Shown: positions 8,325 to 17,380 of the stretch, piece by piece
How the letters are laid out: each line of letters starts with the position of its first letter
How positions within the stretch are numbered: the first letter of the stretch is position 1
Assembly (NCBI GenBank): GCA_019359035.1
Contig: JAHHIC010000081.1
Coordinates: 19,534 to 83,533 of the forward strand
Source: Scytonematopsis contorta HA4267-MV1
GTDB lineage: Bacteria > Cyanobacteriota > Cyanobacteriia > Cyanobacteriales > Nostocaceae
Length of the DNA stretch: 64,000 nt
Direction: 5' to 3'
The notes under the pieces: generated by a model
Database searches by the model: none
What the model was told of the DNA's origin: nothing
Seen by the model: only the letters and a program-made list of their open reading frames with translations
Program-made: the position numbers and the translations under genes

Positions 8325-8903
8325 ATGAGTGCTTTAACTTTACAATTACCTCCAAATTTAAAATTGACTGACGACGAATTTGAGCAGCTTGTTATTTTTA
8401 ACAAAGAACTGCGACTAGAATTAACTGCTGAAGGGGAATTAATTATTATGTCACCTACTGGAGGAGAGACAGGGAATCGAAATTTTGAAATCTACATTGA
8501 TTTTGGTGTTTGGAACCGTCAAAATAATTTAGGAAAAGCTTTTGATTCTTCTACAGGTTTTAAGCTTCCCAATGGTGCAACCCGCTCTCCCGATGTGTCT
8601 TGGGTAAAAATGGAAAGATGGGATGCATTAACAGCTAAACAAAAAAAGAAATTTATACCTTTATGTCCTGATTTTGCTGTGGAGTTGCTTTCAGAAACGG
8701 ATGAATTGGAAGATACTCAAGCTAAAATGCGGGAATATATAGATAATGGATTGCTTCTTGGTTGGTTGATTAATCCTCAAGATAAACAAGTGGAAATTTA
8801 TCGTCAAAACCAAGATGTAGAAGTTTTACAATCACCTAGTAGTTTATCTGGAGAGGATGTTCTTCCTGGTTTTGTGTTAGATTTACAACCAATTTGGAGA
8901 TAA
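8325..8903 (+). CDS. Uma2 family endonuclease-like protein (DUF820)
   Basis: The 192-residue protein matches the typical Uma2 length and layout: an N-terminal LTDDEFEQLVIFN segment, the MSPTGGETGNRN loop, then the PD-(D/E)XK-like core with TRSPDVSWV, PDFAVELLSETDELE and the Lys in DTQAKMREY, and a C-terminal strand region ending DVLPGFVLDLQPIW. These proteins are abundant in cyanobacteria and their cellular role is unclear. It follows the FAD oxidoreductase after 16 bp and is probably co-transcribed with it. It ends at a strong hairpin. Confidence 0.88.
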   Translation: MSALTLQLPPNLKLTDDEFEQLVIFNKELRLELTAEGELIIMSPTGGETGNRNFEIYIDFGVWNRQNNLGKAFDSSTGFKLPNGATRSPDVSWVKMERWDALTAKQKKKFIPLCPDFAVELLSETDELEDTQAKMREYIDNGLLLGWLINPQDKQVEIYRQNQDVEVLQSPSSLSGEDVLPGFVLDLQPIWR

Positions 8904-8939
8904 GTTTTGTGGCGGTTAATAGTTCCGGTCACAAAACTT
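8902..8939. terminator. Hairpin terminator between convergent genes
   Basis: A perfect 10-bp stem, AAGTTTTGTG and CACAAAACTT, with an inner GCGG/CCGG-like extension, begins at the stop codon of the Uma2 gene and ends shortly before the stop of the convergent copy B. Confidence 0.6.
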
Positions 8940-8955
8940 AATTAAGAATTATCAA

Positions 8956-9837
8956 CTAGGAATTACGATTAATTGCTTTCCTCACCAGTTCTACGGACAA
9001 CGAGAGTGCAGATGCTACTTGTTCGATACTTAATCCTAGCTCAAGCAATCGAGGAATAGCATCTAGTTGTGCTTTTTCCGCAAGTTCTGCACGTTCCTGT
9101 TCCTGTTCTGCTCGCTGTCGTTCTTGTTCTGCTCGCTGGCTTTCTAGCTCAGATCTTTCGCTACCAATAAGCAACAAATTACCGGACTTATCCCACCAAC
9201 GCAACCAAAGTAGAGGTGGTTGATGATTTGGATAGCTCCCTAACCATAGACCTAATTCTACTCCCAATGGTTCAATGGGATAATGACCTCGTTCGTTTGG
9301 TTCAAGAAGTTGATAAGAGCCATTTACCAAGCTATAAACTTCTAGCTTACCCGCTGTAATTTCGTAAATGCCATAGTAAGGGATTTTGATTACCTGTTCG
9401 TAGACCCAAAATTTTCCTGGCTTAATTTTTTCACCTTCTGGTGAGCGAGACAAAGGAGTTTTATCTTTTTCTTCAGAACCATCCCCACTAGCGAACTCTA
9501 AAGCAATTAAGGGTGCAATATATTCTCGTCTCAGTACGTAAGAACGCCGAAGTTGACCATTTAAAGTTGGGGGTACATTACCTACGTAGAACCAATCAGG
9601 AGCCTCAGCACCTTTTTCTGGGGGGTCGGTTTCTCTCCAGTAAATCCCGCAATCCTGTCCTATTGCATATTGTCCATCTGGATGAATTTGCTCTAAGACA
9701 GGTATGATTGAGTCTGTTAAAATAATGCTTTGTGGATGCTCCTGAAAATTTTTCACGAAAGTCCCGTCCTCATCTGGCAGTTGAGTATGGTCAGGGAAAG
9801 GAGGGGGTATTACTGTGCGTTCTTTGCTTGTGGTCAT
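8956..9837 (-). CDS. Uma2-like (DUF820) protein with C-terminal coiled coil, copy B
   Basis: This 293-residue paralogue of the gene at 5826-6770 keeps the same core (PDWFYVGNVPPTLNGQLRRS, LIALEFASGDGSEE), a shorter coiled coil (one AEQERQR block fewer) and the same HTH-like tail. It lacks the FAKRTVGQ insertion seen in copy A, so this is probably the ancestral form there. Start and upstream DNA are the same as in copy A. Its function is unknown. Confidence 0.8.
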   Translation of the reverse strand: MTTSKERTVIPPPFPDHTQLPDEDGTFVKNFQEHPQSIILTDSIIPVLEQIHPDGQYAIGQDCGIYWRETDPPEKGAEAPDWFYVGNVPPTLNGQLRRSYVLRREYIAPLIALEFASGDGSEEKDKTPLSRSPEGEKIKPGKFWVYEQVIKIPYYGIYEITAGKLEVYSLVNGSYQLLEPNERGHYPIEPLGVELGLWLGSYPNHQPPLLWLRWWDKSGNLLLIGSERSELESQRAEQERQRAEQEQERAELAEKAQLDAIPRLLELGLSIEQVASALSLSVELVRKAINRNS

Positions 9838-9904
9838 AGTACATATTCTCCATTCTTCATAGAGTTAATCATAGAACAGCAGTATTAAGGATGCCATTTT
9901 GGCA
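8956..9904. repeat. Direct duplication of 5826-6837 (Uma2-like gene plus upstream region)
   Basis: The coding region and the 67 bp upstream of the ATG (9838-9904 versus 6771-6837) are nearly identical, then similarity stops abruptly after TTTTGGCA. The two copies are in the same orientation, about 2.1 kb apart, and flank the FAD oxidoreductase and the other Uma2 gene, so homologous recombination could delete that segment. Because the upstream DNA is shared, both genes should have the same promoter. Confidence 0.85.
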
Positions 9905-9985
9905 GGAAATATTGAGAAACTGCAAGATATCATGTGTTAAACCTACAAAAATTATTTTATAGGATAAATATTTAACAGATATCTC

Positions 9986-10015
9986 TGTAGAGACGTTACA
10001 TGTAACGTCTCTACA
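9986..10015. repeat. Perfect 30-bp palindrome (family TGTAGAGAC)
   Basis: The ends are TGTAGAGAC/GTCTCTACA and the core is GTTACA/TGTAAC. It lies in the gene-poor 9905-10463 stretch, which otherwise holds a half copy near 10030, a 23-bp repeat at 10254 and a promoter at 10419. Confidence 0.85.
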
Positions 10016-10253
10016 TTATTGTTCGGAAATGTCTCTACATTATTGTCGGGAAATGTGTAATGTTTGATAGAAATACTCGCTGCTATTTATGTTAGGAAAA
10101 ACCTATAATAACTATTTGACAAAGAAATAAATATCTTACTAAATACCCTGTCAAAATAACGTTGATAGCAAAATAACTATAAAATTCTTAATATTTAACT
10201 ACAGAAATATAACATTAAGATTTATATCTACACAAATTGTGCTATATGAACCA

Positions 10254-10276
10254 CCCCTTAGCAAATGGCGGATGGG
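10254..10276. repeat. 23-bp direct repeat, left copy
   Basis: A segment beginning CCCCTTAGCAAATGG and ending CGGATGGG is repeated exactly at 10669-10691. The two copies enclose the small RHH gene. Confidence 0.75.
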
Positions 10277-10418
10277 TGCAAAATATCAGACACTACAGCA
10301 TAGCCAAGACTTGAAAGTTTTAGGTGTTGAACAACTGTTGAAATATACGTCTCTTTGTTCTTTTCCTTATCTAATTCTTTTTGCTGTTTGCTCTTAAATG
10401 TCACTAATAATCACCGCC

Positions 10419-10447
10419 TTGTTGTTTTTTAATGACCTATTTATAAT
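10419..10447 (+). promoter_or_regulatory. Sigma-70-type promoter for the small RHH gene
   Basis: TTGTTG and TATAAT are separated by 17 bp. The predicted transcription start near 10454 lies downstream of the longest possible start codon (10398), which supports a start at 10464 or 10476 for the gene that follows. Confidence 0.55.
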
Positions 10448-10463
10448 AGCATGTGTACATACG

Positions 10464-10637
10464 ATGGGTAGTCATATGAAGAAAAAAGATAGATTGAATT
10501 TACGTATCTCTGAGAAGAGGATGAATAAGTTTAGGTTATACGCAGTACGTAAAGAAAAAACGATGACTCAATTGATTGAGGATTGGATTGATAGATTACC
10601 AAGTCTAGACATTGACAACCAGTCGGACACCCAATAA
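10464..10637 (+). CDS. Small ribbon-helix-helix-like protein
   Basis: A protein of about 57 residues (53 if the second ATG at 10476 is used) with KKKDRLNLRISEKRMNKFRL followed by YAVRKEKTMTQLIEDWIDRL. This is a short beta strand and two helices as in CopG/Arc-type DNA-binding proteins. Such proteins often autoregulate or act as antitoxins, but no toxin gene is next to it. A clear promoter lies 16 bp upstream, and 23-bp direct repeats flank it on both sides. Part of the family assignment is inference from the pattern. Confidence 0.6.
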   Translation: MGSHMKKKDRLNLRISEKRMNKFRLYAVRKEKTMTQLIEDWIDRLPSLDIDNQSDTQ

Positions 10638-10668
10638 GGGTGTACCTCCTAGTTGTCGCGCTATCCAT

Positions 10669-10691
10669 CCCCTTAGCAAATGGCGGATGGG
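10669..10691. repeat. 23-bp direct repeat, right copy
   Basis: An exact copy of 10254-10276. Here the surrounding CCATCC...GGATGG also forms a small hairpin. Confidence 0.75.
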
Positions 10692-10788
10692 GAATTCCGC
10701 GAATATGTTAAATTTAAAGGCAGCTTGAGAAATAAGAGCTGGTAGCTGAATGGTGTAAAAACCAGAAGCAGCTATTAAACGCGCTTAA

Positions 10789-11811
<1,023 letters not shown>

Positions 11812-11906
11812 TTGATTCACAATATCAATTTAATTTTTGGAATGAACCAACGTTAAATCTGTCAGAATAATTAAGTAAAAAATAAAAGCAAAACCTCAAA
11901 TCCATC

Positions 11907-11935
11907 GTAGAGACCGTGAATTTTACGGTCTCTAT
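11907..11935. repeat. Imperfect palindrome (family TAGAGAC) downstream of por
   Basis: Arms TAGAGACCGT (11908-11917) and ACGGTCTCTA (11925-11934) pair across a 7-bp AT-rich loop. It may terminate por. Confidence 0.65.
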
Positions 11936-12011
11936 ATTGTATAAATGTTCAATTAAGGTTTTACTAACACAAACAGTCGAAGAAAGCTCAACTTAACTTA
12001 ACATTTAAATT

Positions 12012-12815
12012 ATGCAGGAATCGACCTCTGAGAACAACAACAGTAATAGCCTAGACATCGTACGGCAATTTCTTACTCTGGCAGCTATTGTTGGCGCTTT
12101 TGCAGTTAATGTAATATCCAATGTTAACCCCCCTGGTGGAGTTCCTATTGGCGAAATTTCCAACACCGTGTTTAAAAATGTTCAAATAATCCCCGCAAAC
12201 TATGCTTTCGCAATTTGGGGATTAATTTACCTAGGGTTGTTTGTCTTTGCTATTTACCAGGCTCTTCCACGCCAACGCGAGCAAGCAGATTTGCGTAAAA
12301 TTGGATACTTGCTGGTAATTGCTTCTATTGCACAAAGTGTCTGGATTTACTTGTTTTTGGGAAGAATGTTTACTTATTCGGTGGTGGCAATGGTATTGAT
12401 TTTGATACCTTTAATTGCTGCTTACTTAATATTAGGAATAGGTACAAATCCTGTAACTCGTGCCAAAAGATGGTGCGTTCATTACCCCATTAGTATTTAT
12501 TTAAGTTGGATTAGCGTCGCAACAATTGTTAATGTAGCCTGTGCTTTGTATTCCCAAGGTTGGAACCGTTGGGGTCTGACAGCAGAAATTTGGACAGCTA
12601 TTATGTTATTTGCAGCAAGTGCGATTTGCGATTTAGTTTTAACTGCACGTCGAGATATTCCTTATACCGGAGTTACAGTTTGGGCACTTGTTGCAGTTGC
12701 TGTTAAACAGTGGAGCAACCAGCGTTTAGGTTTAATTGCTTTGGGTTGTGCAGTTTTACTAGTTATTATGACCTTTGTTATGCAAGGCGTTCGTCGCAGA
12801 GATTATTACGGATGA
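12012..12815 (+). CDS. TspO/MBR-like (tryptophan-rich sensory) membrane protein
   Basis: The 267-residue protein has about six hydrophobic segments. The region PANYAFAIWGLIYLGLFVFA resembles the first-helix motif of TspO/MBR proteins (tryptophan-rich sensory proteins), and Trp residues recur in the other helices. It is longer than canonical TspO (about 160 residues), with extra C-terminal helices and an N-terminal polar tail. TspO proteins bind tetrapyrroles and take part in stress signalling; here it lies 200 bp after por, which would fit a role in protochlorophyllide or haem handling. The family call is moderately sure and the role is inference. Confidence 0.6.
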   Translation: MQESTSENNNSNSLDIVRQFLTLAAIVGAFAVNVISNVNPPGGVPIGEISNTVFKNVQIIPANYAFAIWGLIYLGLFVFAIYQALPRQREQADLRKIGYLLVIASIAQSVWIYLFLGRMFTYSVVAMVLILIPLIAAYLILGIGTNPVTRAKRWCVHYPISIYLSWISVATIVNVACALYSQGWNRWGLTAEIWTAIMLFAASAICDLVLTARRDIPYTGVTVWALVAVAVKQWSNQRLGLIALGCAVLLVIMTFVMQGVRRRDYYG

Positions 12816-12835
12816 ACTACCATTAAAATCTTATA

Positions 12836-12857
12836 GGGTGGGCATCCTTGCCCGCCC
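12836..12857. repeat. GGGTGGGC..GCCCGCCC intergenic hairpin
   Basis: A dispersed repeat containing GGGC-ATCCTT-GCCC, placed between convergent genes. Related copies are at 21973-21994 and 56541-56572, and a variant is near 40610-40635. Confidence 0.7.
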
Positions 12858-12899
12858 TTGTATATTTCACCTATTTCACGGAAATTGAAACCACTTCAA

Positions 12900-14135
12900 T
12901 TAAAATTTAACATCTAACGATTCAAAGCCATTAAACGAAAAACTTTTACGTTTGGGGACAGCTGGTCTATCTGGGTCAAAACTAATATTTGGCATTCTTT
13001 TAAGTAATGTATCAAAGCAAATCGTTAACTCCATCCGAGCCAAAACTGCTCCCAAGCAAAAGTGAATACCTTTACCAAAACCAAAATGTTCGGTACTGTT
13101 ACGAGTAATATCAAAAACCTCTGGGGATTCAAACTTTTCTGGGTCATGATTGGCAGAACCAGTTCCAAGAGCAACAACACTTCCTGCTTTTATTAGGGTG
13201 TTACCAATTATTAAATCAGATGCAGCAGTTCTAAATAAAACAGGAACAGGAGCGTCAAAACGAATCATTTCTTCTATGGCAAAATTGATAAGTTCAGGCT
13301 TTTCTTTTAATTGAAGTAACTGAGAAGGGTGATTTAAAAGTGCATTAACACCATTAGGTATTAAATCAATAGTAGTCACATGTCCTGCGTTTAATATTAA
13401 TACGCACAAACCAGGAATTTCATCTAAATCCATCTCGTTTTCTTCGTAAGCAGTCATTAATAGACTAATCATATCAGTTCCGCGATTCAAACGCCGTTCA
13501 GACATAATTCGCTTGATTAATTCTGTAAAACACATAGCCCCTATATCTGCTTTACGTGCTGCTTCTTCAATATCTATACCGCTTGGAGAACCCCAAAAAG
13601 TAGCAATGTCTGTACCCCATTCAGTAAAATTTAGTCTATCTTCTTCTGCCACACCAAATATTTTAGCAATAATGATTGATGGTAGCTGAGAAGACAAATC
13701 AGCCACTATATCCATACCACCAAAATGCTGAACTTTATCTAATAAACTATCAGTTGTTTCTTGTATAATTGAACGCCAATTTTCTAAAGCACTCACTGTA
13801 AACCCACTAAAAGCTAACTTCCGCATTCGCGTATGTTTTGGTGGGTCTAAATCAACAATCCAATTATTCGTAAGTTGAATATAGTTTTTAATTAAATTTA
13901 TATCTAAATTTCCTAATTGGCTTTTATATAACACTGCTTTATCAGAGCTTAAGCGTGGGTCTAAAAGTGCAGATTCTACATCTTGATATCGACTCAAAAA
14001 CCAAAATCCTCCCGGTTCATAAAAATAAACTGGTTCTTGCAAACGCAGTTGGTTGTACAACGGATAAGGATTTAGTAATGCTTCGGGTGACAGTATATCA
14101 TAAACTTGTTTTTGTTGTGTTAATGACATATTCAT
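12900..14135 (-). CDS. Cytochrome P450
   Basis: This is a soluble bacterial-type haem monooxygenase of 411 residues. The C-helix motif is DPPKHTRMRKL near residue 100, the ExxR motif is E289-R292 (EEMIR), and the haem-binding loop is FGFGKGIHFCLG with Cys360 as axial ligand. The I-helix reads AGHVTT (250-255): the acidic residue usual before the Thr is Val253. No ferredoxin or ferredoxin reductase gene is adjacent, so redox partners must come from elsewhere. The substrate is unknown. It converges with the TspO-like gene. Confidence 0.93.
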   Translation of the reverse strand: MNMSLTQQKQVYDILSPEALLNPYPLYNQLRLQEPVYFYEPGGFWFLSRYQDVESALLDPRLSSDKAVLYKSQLGNLDINLIKNYIQLTNNWIVDLDPPKHTRMRKLAFSGFTVSALENWRSIIQETTDSLLDKVQHFGGMDIVADLSSQLPSIIIAKIFGVAEEDRLNFTEWGTDIATFWGSPSGIDIEEAARKADIGAMCFTELIKRIMSERRLNRGTDMISLLMTAYEENEMDLDEIPGLCVLILNAGHVTTIDLIPNGVNALLNHPSQLLQLKEKPELINFAIEEMIRFDAPVPVLFRTAASDLIIGNTLIKAGSVVALGTGSANHDPEKFESPEVFDITRNSTEHFGFGKGIHFCLGAVLARMELTICFDTLLKRMPNISFDPDRPAVPKRKSFSFNGFESLDVKF

Positions 14136-14270
14136 TAGTTACTTGCTATACCTCAATCTTAATCTATAATATTTTGTGTAAAATGTATACCAAAATTTAA
14201 GGTATTATCTGCAAACGCTTTAACTTATCAGTTAATAATATTTTCGTCGTATAATAAAAAACACTGATTT

Positions 14271-14514
14271 ATGAAAAAATTATTCAATTTAAGTAGGTGG
14301 GTGGAAATAAACCACACTTGGGGTTTTCCGGTTAAGACCGCTAAAGGCTTACTGTGAAAGGATTATATCAAGTTTACATTTCGTTACATAGCGGTAAATT
14401 TTTCCGTTCACCTACTTAGTCGCAGGAACCGTATTACTGATAATAGGTGTAGCATCAGAAGCGCGAGCAGTAAAACTTGGCGAAACTTCAGTAAGCTATT
14501 TTCAAGACATATAG
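14271..14514 (+). pseudogene. Remnant of a secreted-protein gene split by a MITE
   Basis: The ATG at 14271 codes for MKKLFNL, then the frame enters a 125-bp inverted-repeat element. If that element and one TA are removed, the frame continues at 14419 with VAGTVLLIIGVASEARA, making a complete Sec-type signal peptide with an Ala-x-Ala cleavage site. It then reads VKLGETSVSYFQDI and a stop at 14512. The start of the mature part resembles short exported cyanobacterial proteins (DUF2808-like), but this identification is weak. The gene also lacks its downstream part, so it is dead twice over. Confidence 0.7.
14292..14416. mobile_element. 125-bp MITE with 16-bp terminal inverted repeats and TA target duplication
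   Basis: The ends AGTAGGTGGGTGGAAA (14292-14307) and TTTCCGTTCACCTACT (14401-14416) are inverted repeats with three mismatches. A second inner pair, ACCGCTA (14337) and TAGCGGT (14389), gives a nested structure. The element is bordered on both sides by TA (14290-14291 and 14417-14418), and it has no coding capacity. TA duplication is the mark of IS630/Tc1-mariner-type transposition. No second copy was noticed in the window. Confidence 0.75.
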
Positions 14515-14544
14515 TGTTTAGGAGAGTACCATAATTTCAGGAAA

Positions 14545-14576
14545 ATGTAGAGACTACATATGTTTAGTCTCTACAT
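14545..14576. repeat. Palindrome (family TGTAGAGAC)
   Basis: Ends ATGTAGAGACTA and TAGTCTCTACAT pair over a CATATGTT centre. It lies 165 bp upstream of the kinase gene. Confidence 0.75.
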
Positions 14577-14741
14577 TATGTAAATAATAAAATTTAGTAA
14601 AAAAATGCTGATTTTATATCAATTTTCCTTAAACTTATATGTCAGGTTTTATTAAGATTAAATATCTCTAACAAAAGTATATAATTTGGGTTAAAATTTT
14701 TGTCATATAGTGCGTAGGGAAATAATACTGAAGGTTAATAA

Positions 14742-17333
14742 ATGACTAATAGTAATTGTTATATTGATGTTTATTGCACTCGTCCAGGGTGTGAAGACCC
14801 AGCAAATATTATTCCAGCGGACTCTTTAACTCCTGGTTCTGTGAAACAAAGATTTTGTTCCTGCTGCGGAATGCCATTAATTTTACGAGCGCGTTTTCTG
14901 CCGTTGCGATTATTGCTTCCTGATGAAGAACAAGGAGGATTTGGTAGAACTTTTTTAGGACAGGATATTGATTTTCCAGGTAAACTACGTGTAATCAAAC
15001 AGTTGCATCCGAGAATTCCTCCTGGACGCTCTCAACTTAGTCAATCGCAGCTTCAAAGGATAGAAAAATTATTTCACCGTGAAGGAAATATATTAGCAGA
15101 ACTAAGTAATCCACAAATTCCTAGAGCATGGGCTTTTACTGTTGTGGAAGCTCCCCCTAATCAGCAGGAACAATTCGCTATAGAAACGAGCAATCGGCAA
15201 AAGTTTTTTTATTTGGTACAGGATTATATCGAAGGTCAAAATTTAGCCCAGGAACTAAGACAAAGAGGAAAATTTTCAGAAAACGATGTTGTCAAAGTTC
15301 TCAAAGAAATTCTGAACATACTACAGTATATTCATAATTACAATGGTAATCGAGGGGTGATACATAGGGATATCAAGCCTTCTAATATTATGCGCTGTAG
15401 TGCTGACGGCAAAATATATTTGATAGATTTTGGTGCAGTTAAACAGGTAGTTGTCACAGGAGTTTCTGTCGGACAATCATCTATATTAGGAACTCCCGAT
15501 TTTGCTCCACCTGAACAATTTATTGGTGAACAGGTATATCCTTCATCTGATTTATATTCTTTAGCTGCAACTTGTGTTTGTTTGCTGACAGGTAAAAATC
15601 CAGGAAAGATTGTTCTTAATTCTAGTTGGAGAGAATATGCTTCGTTAAAAGACAACCGTTTAGCAGGTATTTTAGATAAAATGCTTCAGCCGAAACCGGA
15701 AGAAAGATTTCAGTCTGCTCAAGAGGTTATCGAGGCTCTTTTTTATACAAAAAAATCTCATGCTTCACCCATTCCATCCTCTAAGCGGAAAACGATTCCA
15801 CCTACGGAGCAGTCAGCAAAAACAACTCCACCCATTACAACAACCATTAGAGAAAAACCAGTCTTACCATCTTTAATTTTTAAATCTTCTATTCTTAGAA
15901 AATATTGGTACTTATTAGCATCATTTGCATTTTTATTGCTTGTAATAATTTTTGTAGTAAAACCTAGTAAACCAGAACTTGCTGCTTCTTGTATATATCA
16001 TGAGCATTTTAGTTGTGGAGAAAAACGACTAATTGCATCTGAATCCTGGGTTAAAAGCAGAACTGAATCCAGAATAAAAGGAACAGATGAATTTTTTGGG
16101 CAGGGAATAAATGAGTTTACAAGTGGGAAATATAATTCTGCTATTAGATATTTTGAGACATATTTAAAATCCTACCCTAACGACCCAGAGGCAAGAATTT
16201 ATCTTAACAACGCTAAAGCTGTTGAAAGCAAAAAATTTGTGAAGGTAGCTGTTTGCGTTCCTATTTTTGGTAGCATTAATGCTAGGAGTCCTAAGGATGG
16301 AGTTGCAGAACAAATTTTACGCGGAGTAGCTCTAGCTCAAGAAGAAACTAATGAAGATGCTGGTATTGATGGTAAAAAGTTATTCATTCAAATTTGTGAT
16401 GATGGCAATGATGCTGGTCAAGCAGAAGCAGTCGCTCAGGAAATTGTAAACGATAAAAGTATTTTAGGTGTTATTGGTCATTACAGTAGCACAACCACAC
16501 TTGCGGCTGGAAAAATTTATGGAGATAATAAAAAGGTTGCAATTTCTCCTACAAGCACTGCCGTCAGAAATCGAGACTATTTTCCATTAAGTGAATATGT
16601 TTTTCGCACATCTCCAAATAACTCTATTAGTGCAGAAAGATTAGTGGCATATATACGGTCGAAAAAGATTTCCAAAGTTGCTATTGTTTATGAAAATAAT
16701 CAACATTACACTCAGTCTCTCAGAAATGAATTCCTCAAGCAACTAGCCAATAAAGAAAAACTTGTTGGTGAATGTGATGTTTCTCAAGATAAAACTCAAT
16801 TATCTAATTGTATACAAGATTCACAAAGCAAGGGAGCGCAAGCTGTATTGTTAGCTATCAATGTTAACCTCGCGCACGATAAGGCAACAGCAATTTTTAG
16901 TAATCGTGGAAACGTGATTATACTAGCTGGTAGTTCTATATATATTCAGGATGCTTTAGATGCTAAAATAGCAGAGAAAAAGCTAATAGTAGCTACTTAC
17001 TGGCATAGAAGTGAAAGTAATAGCATTTCAACCTTCGAAAAAATGTCTGGAAAACTCTGGGGAACCAGATATATAAATTTTCTAGCTGCTATGGGATATG
17101 ATGCTACTCAGGCAATGGTTAAGGGGCTTGATAGAACTAATGGCACTTACGACAATTTGTTCAACGAGTTAAATAATAGAAATTTCTTTACTGCACAAGG
17201 TGCCGGTACAGATGTAGAATTTCAAAAAGGCGACCGCAAAGTTGATAGCAGTAATAAAAATCAGTTAATGTTTTTGGTTACACCCCGATATAACCCTGAC
17301 ACCAAAGAATACGATTTTGTCCCAGTAGAATAA
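14742..17333 (+). CDS. Receptor-type Ser/Thr protein kinase with extracellular LIVBP-like domain
   Basis: The 863-residue protein combines sensing and kinase activity. Residues 6-42 hold a Cys-rich ribbon (CYIDVYCTRPGC ... CSCCG) typical of cyanobacterial kinases. The kinase domain (about 55-335) has the Gly-rich loop GGFGRTF, Lys86, HRDIKPSN with catalytic Asp210, DFG Asp229 and GTPDFAPPEQ in the activation segment. One membrane helix lies at about 388-406. The outer part has a TPR-like stretch and then, from about residue 500, a periplasmic binding domain of the branched-chain amino acid receptor type (VAVCVPIFGS, VIGHYSSTTTLA, VYENNQHY). The predicted topology is kinase inside, binding domain in the periplasm. 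The ligand is unknown. A hairpin terminator follows. Confidence 0.9.
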   Translation: MTNSNCYIDVYCTRPGCEDPANIIPADSLTPGSVKQRFCSCCGMPLILRARFLPLRLLLPDEEQGGFGRTFLGQDIDFPGKLRVIKQLHPRIPPGRSQLSQSQLQRIEKLFHREGNILAELSNPQIPRAWAFTVVEAPPNQQEQFAIETSNRQKFFYLVQDYIEGQNLAQELRQRGKFSENDVVKVLKEILNILQYIHNYNGNRGVIHRDIKPSNIMRCSADGKIYLIDFGAVKQVVVTGVSVGQSSILGTPDFAPPEQFIGEQVYPSSDLYSLAATCVCLLTGKNPGKIVLNSSWREYASLKDNRLAGILDKMLQPKPEERFQSAQEVIEALFYTKKSHASPIPSSKRKTIPPTEQSAKTTPPITTTIREKPVLPSLIFKSSILRKYWYLLASFAFLLLVIIFVVKPSKPELAASCIYHEHFSCGEKRLIASESWVKSRTESRIKGTDEFFGQGINEFTSGKYNSAIRYFETYLKSYPNDPEARIYLNNAKAVESKKFVKVAVCVPIFGSINARSPKDGVAEQILRGVALAQEETNEDAGIDGKKLFIQICDDGNDAGQAEAVAQEIVNDKSILGVIGHYSSTTTLAAGKIYGDNKKVAISPTSTAVRNRDYFPLSEYVFRTSPNNSISAERLVAYIRSKKISKVAIVYENNQHYTQSLRNEFLKQLANKEKLVGECDVSQDKTQLSNCIQDSQSKGAQAVLLAINVNLAHDKATAIFSNRGNVIILAGSSIYIQDALDAKIAEKKLIVATYWHRSESNSISTFEKMSGKLWGTRYINFLAAMGYDATQAMVKGLDRTNGTYDNLFNELNNRNFFTAQGAGTDVEFQKGDRKVDSSNKNQLMFLVTPRYNPDTKEYDFVPVE

Positions 17334-17342
17334 ATAGCGTAG

Positions 17343-17369
17343 CCCCCAACCCGTGTAACGGGGAGGGGG
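17343..17369. terminator. GC-rich hairpin between convergent genes
   Basis: CCCCC-AA-CCCG pairs with CGGG-GA-GGGGG around the loop TGTAA. It lies between the stop codons of the kinase and argZ/agrE and probably ends both transcripts. Confidence 0.6.
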
Positions 17370-17380
17370 TGGGGTTCTAT

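Noticed and set aside
10464..10637. Antitoxin of a toxin-antitoxin pair
   Set aside because: The RHH-like protein fits, but no toxin gene lies on either side; por follows and belongs to chlorophyll synthesis.
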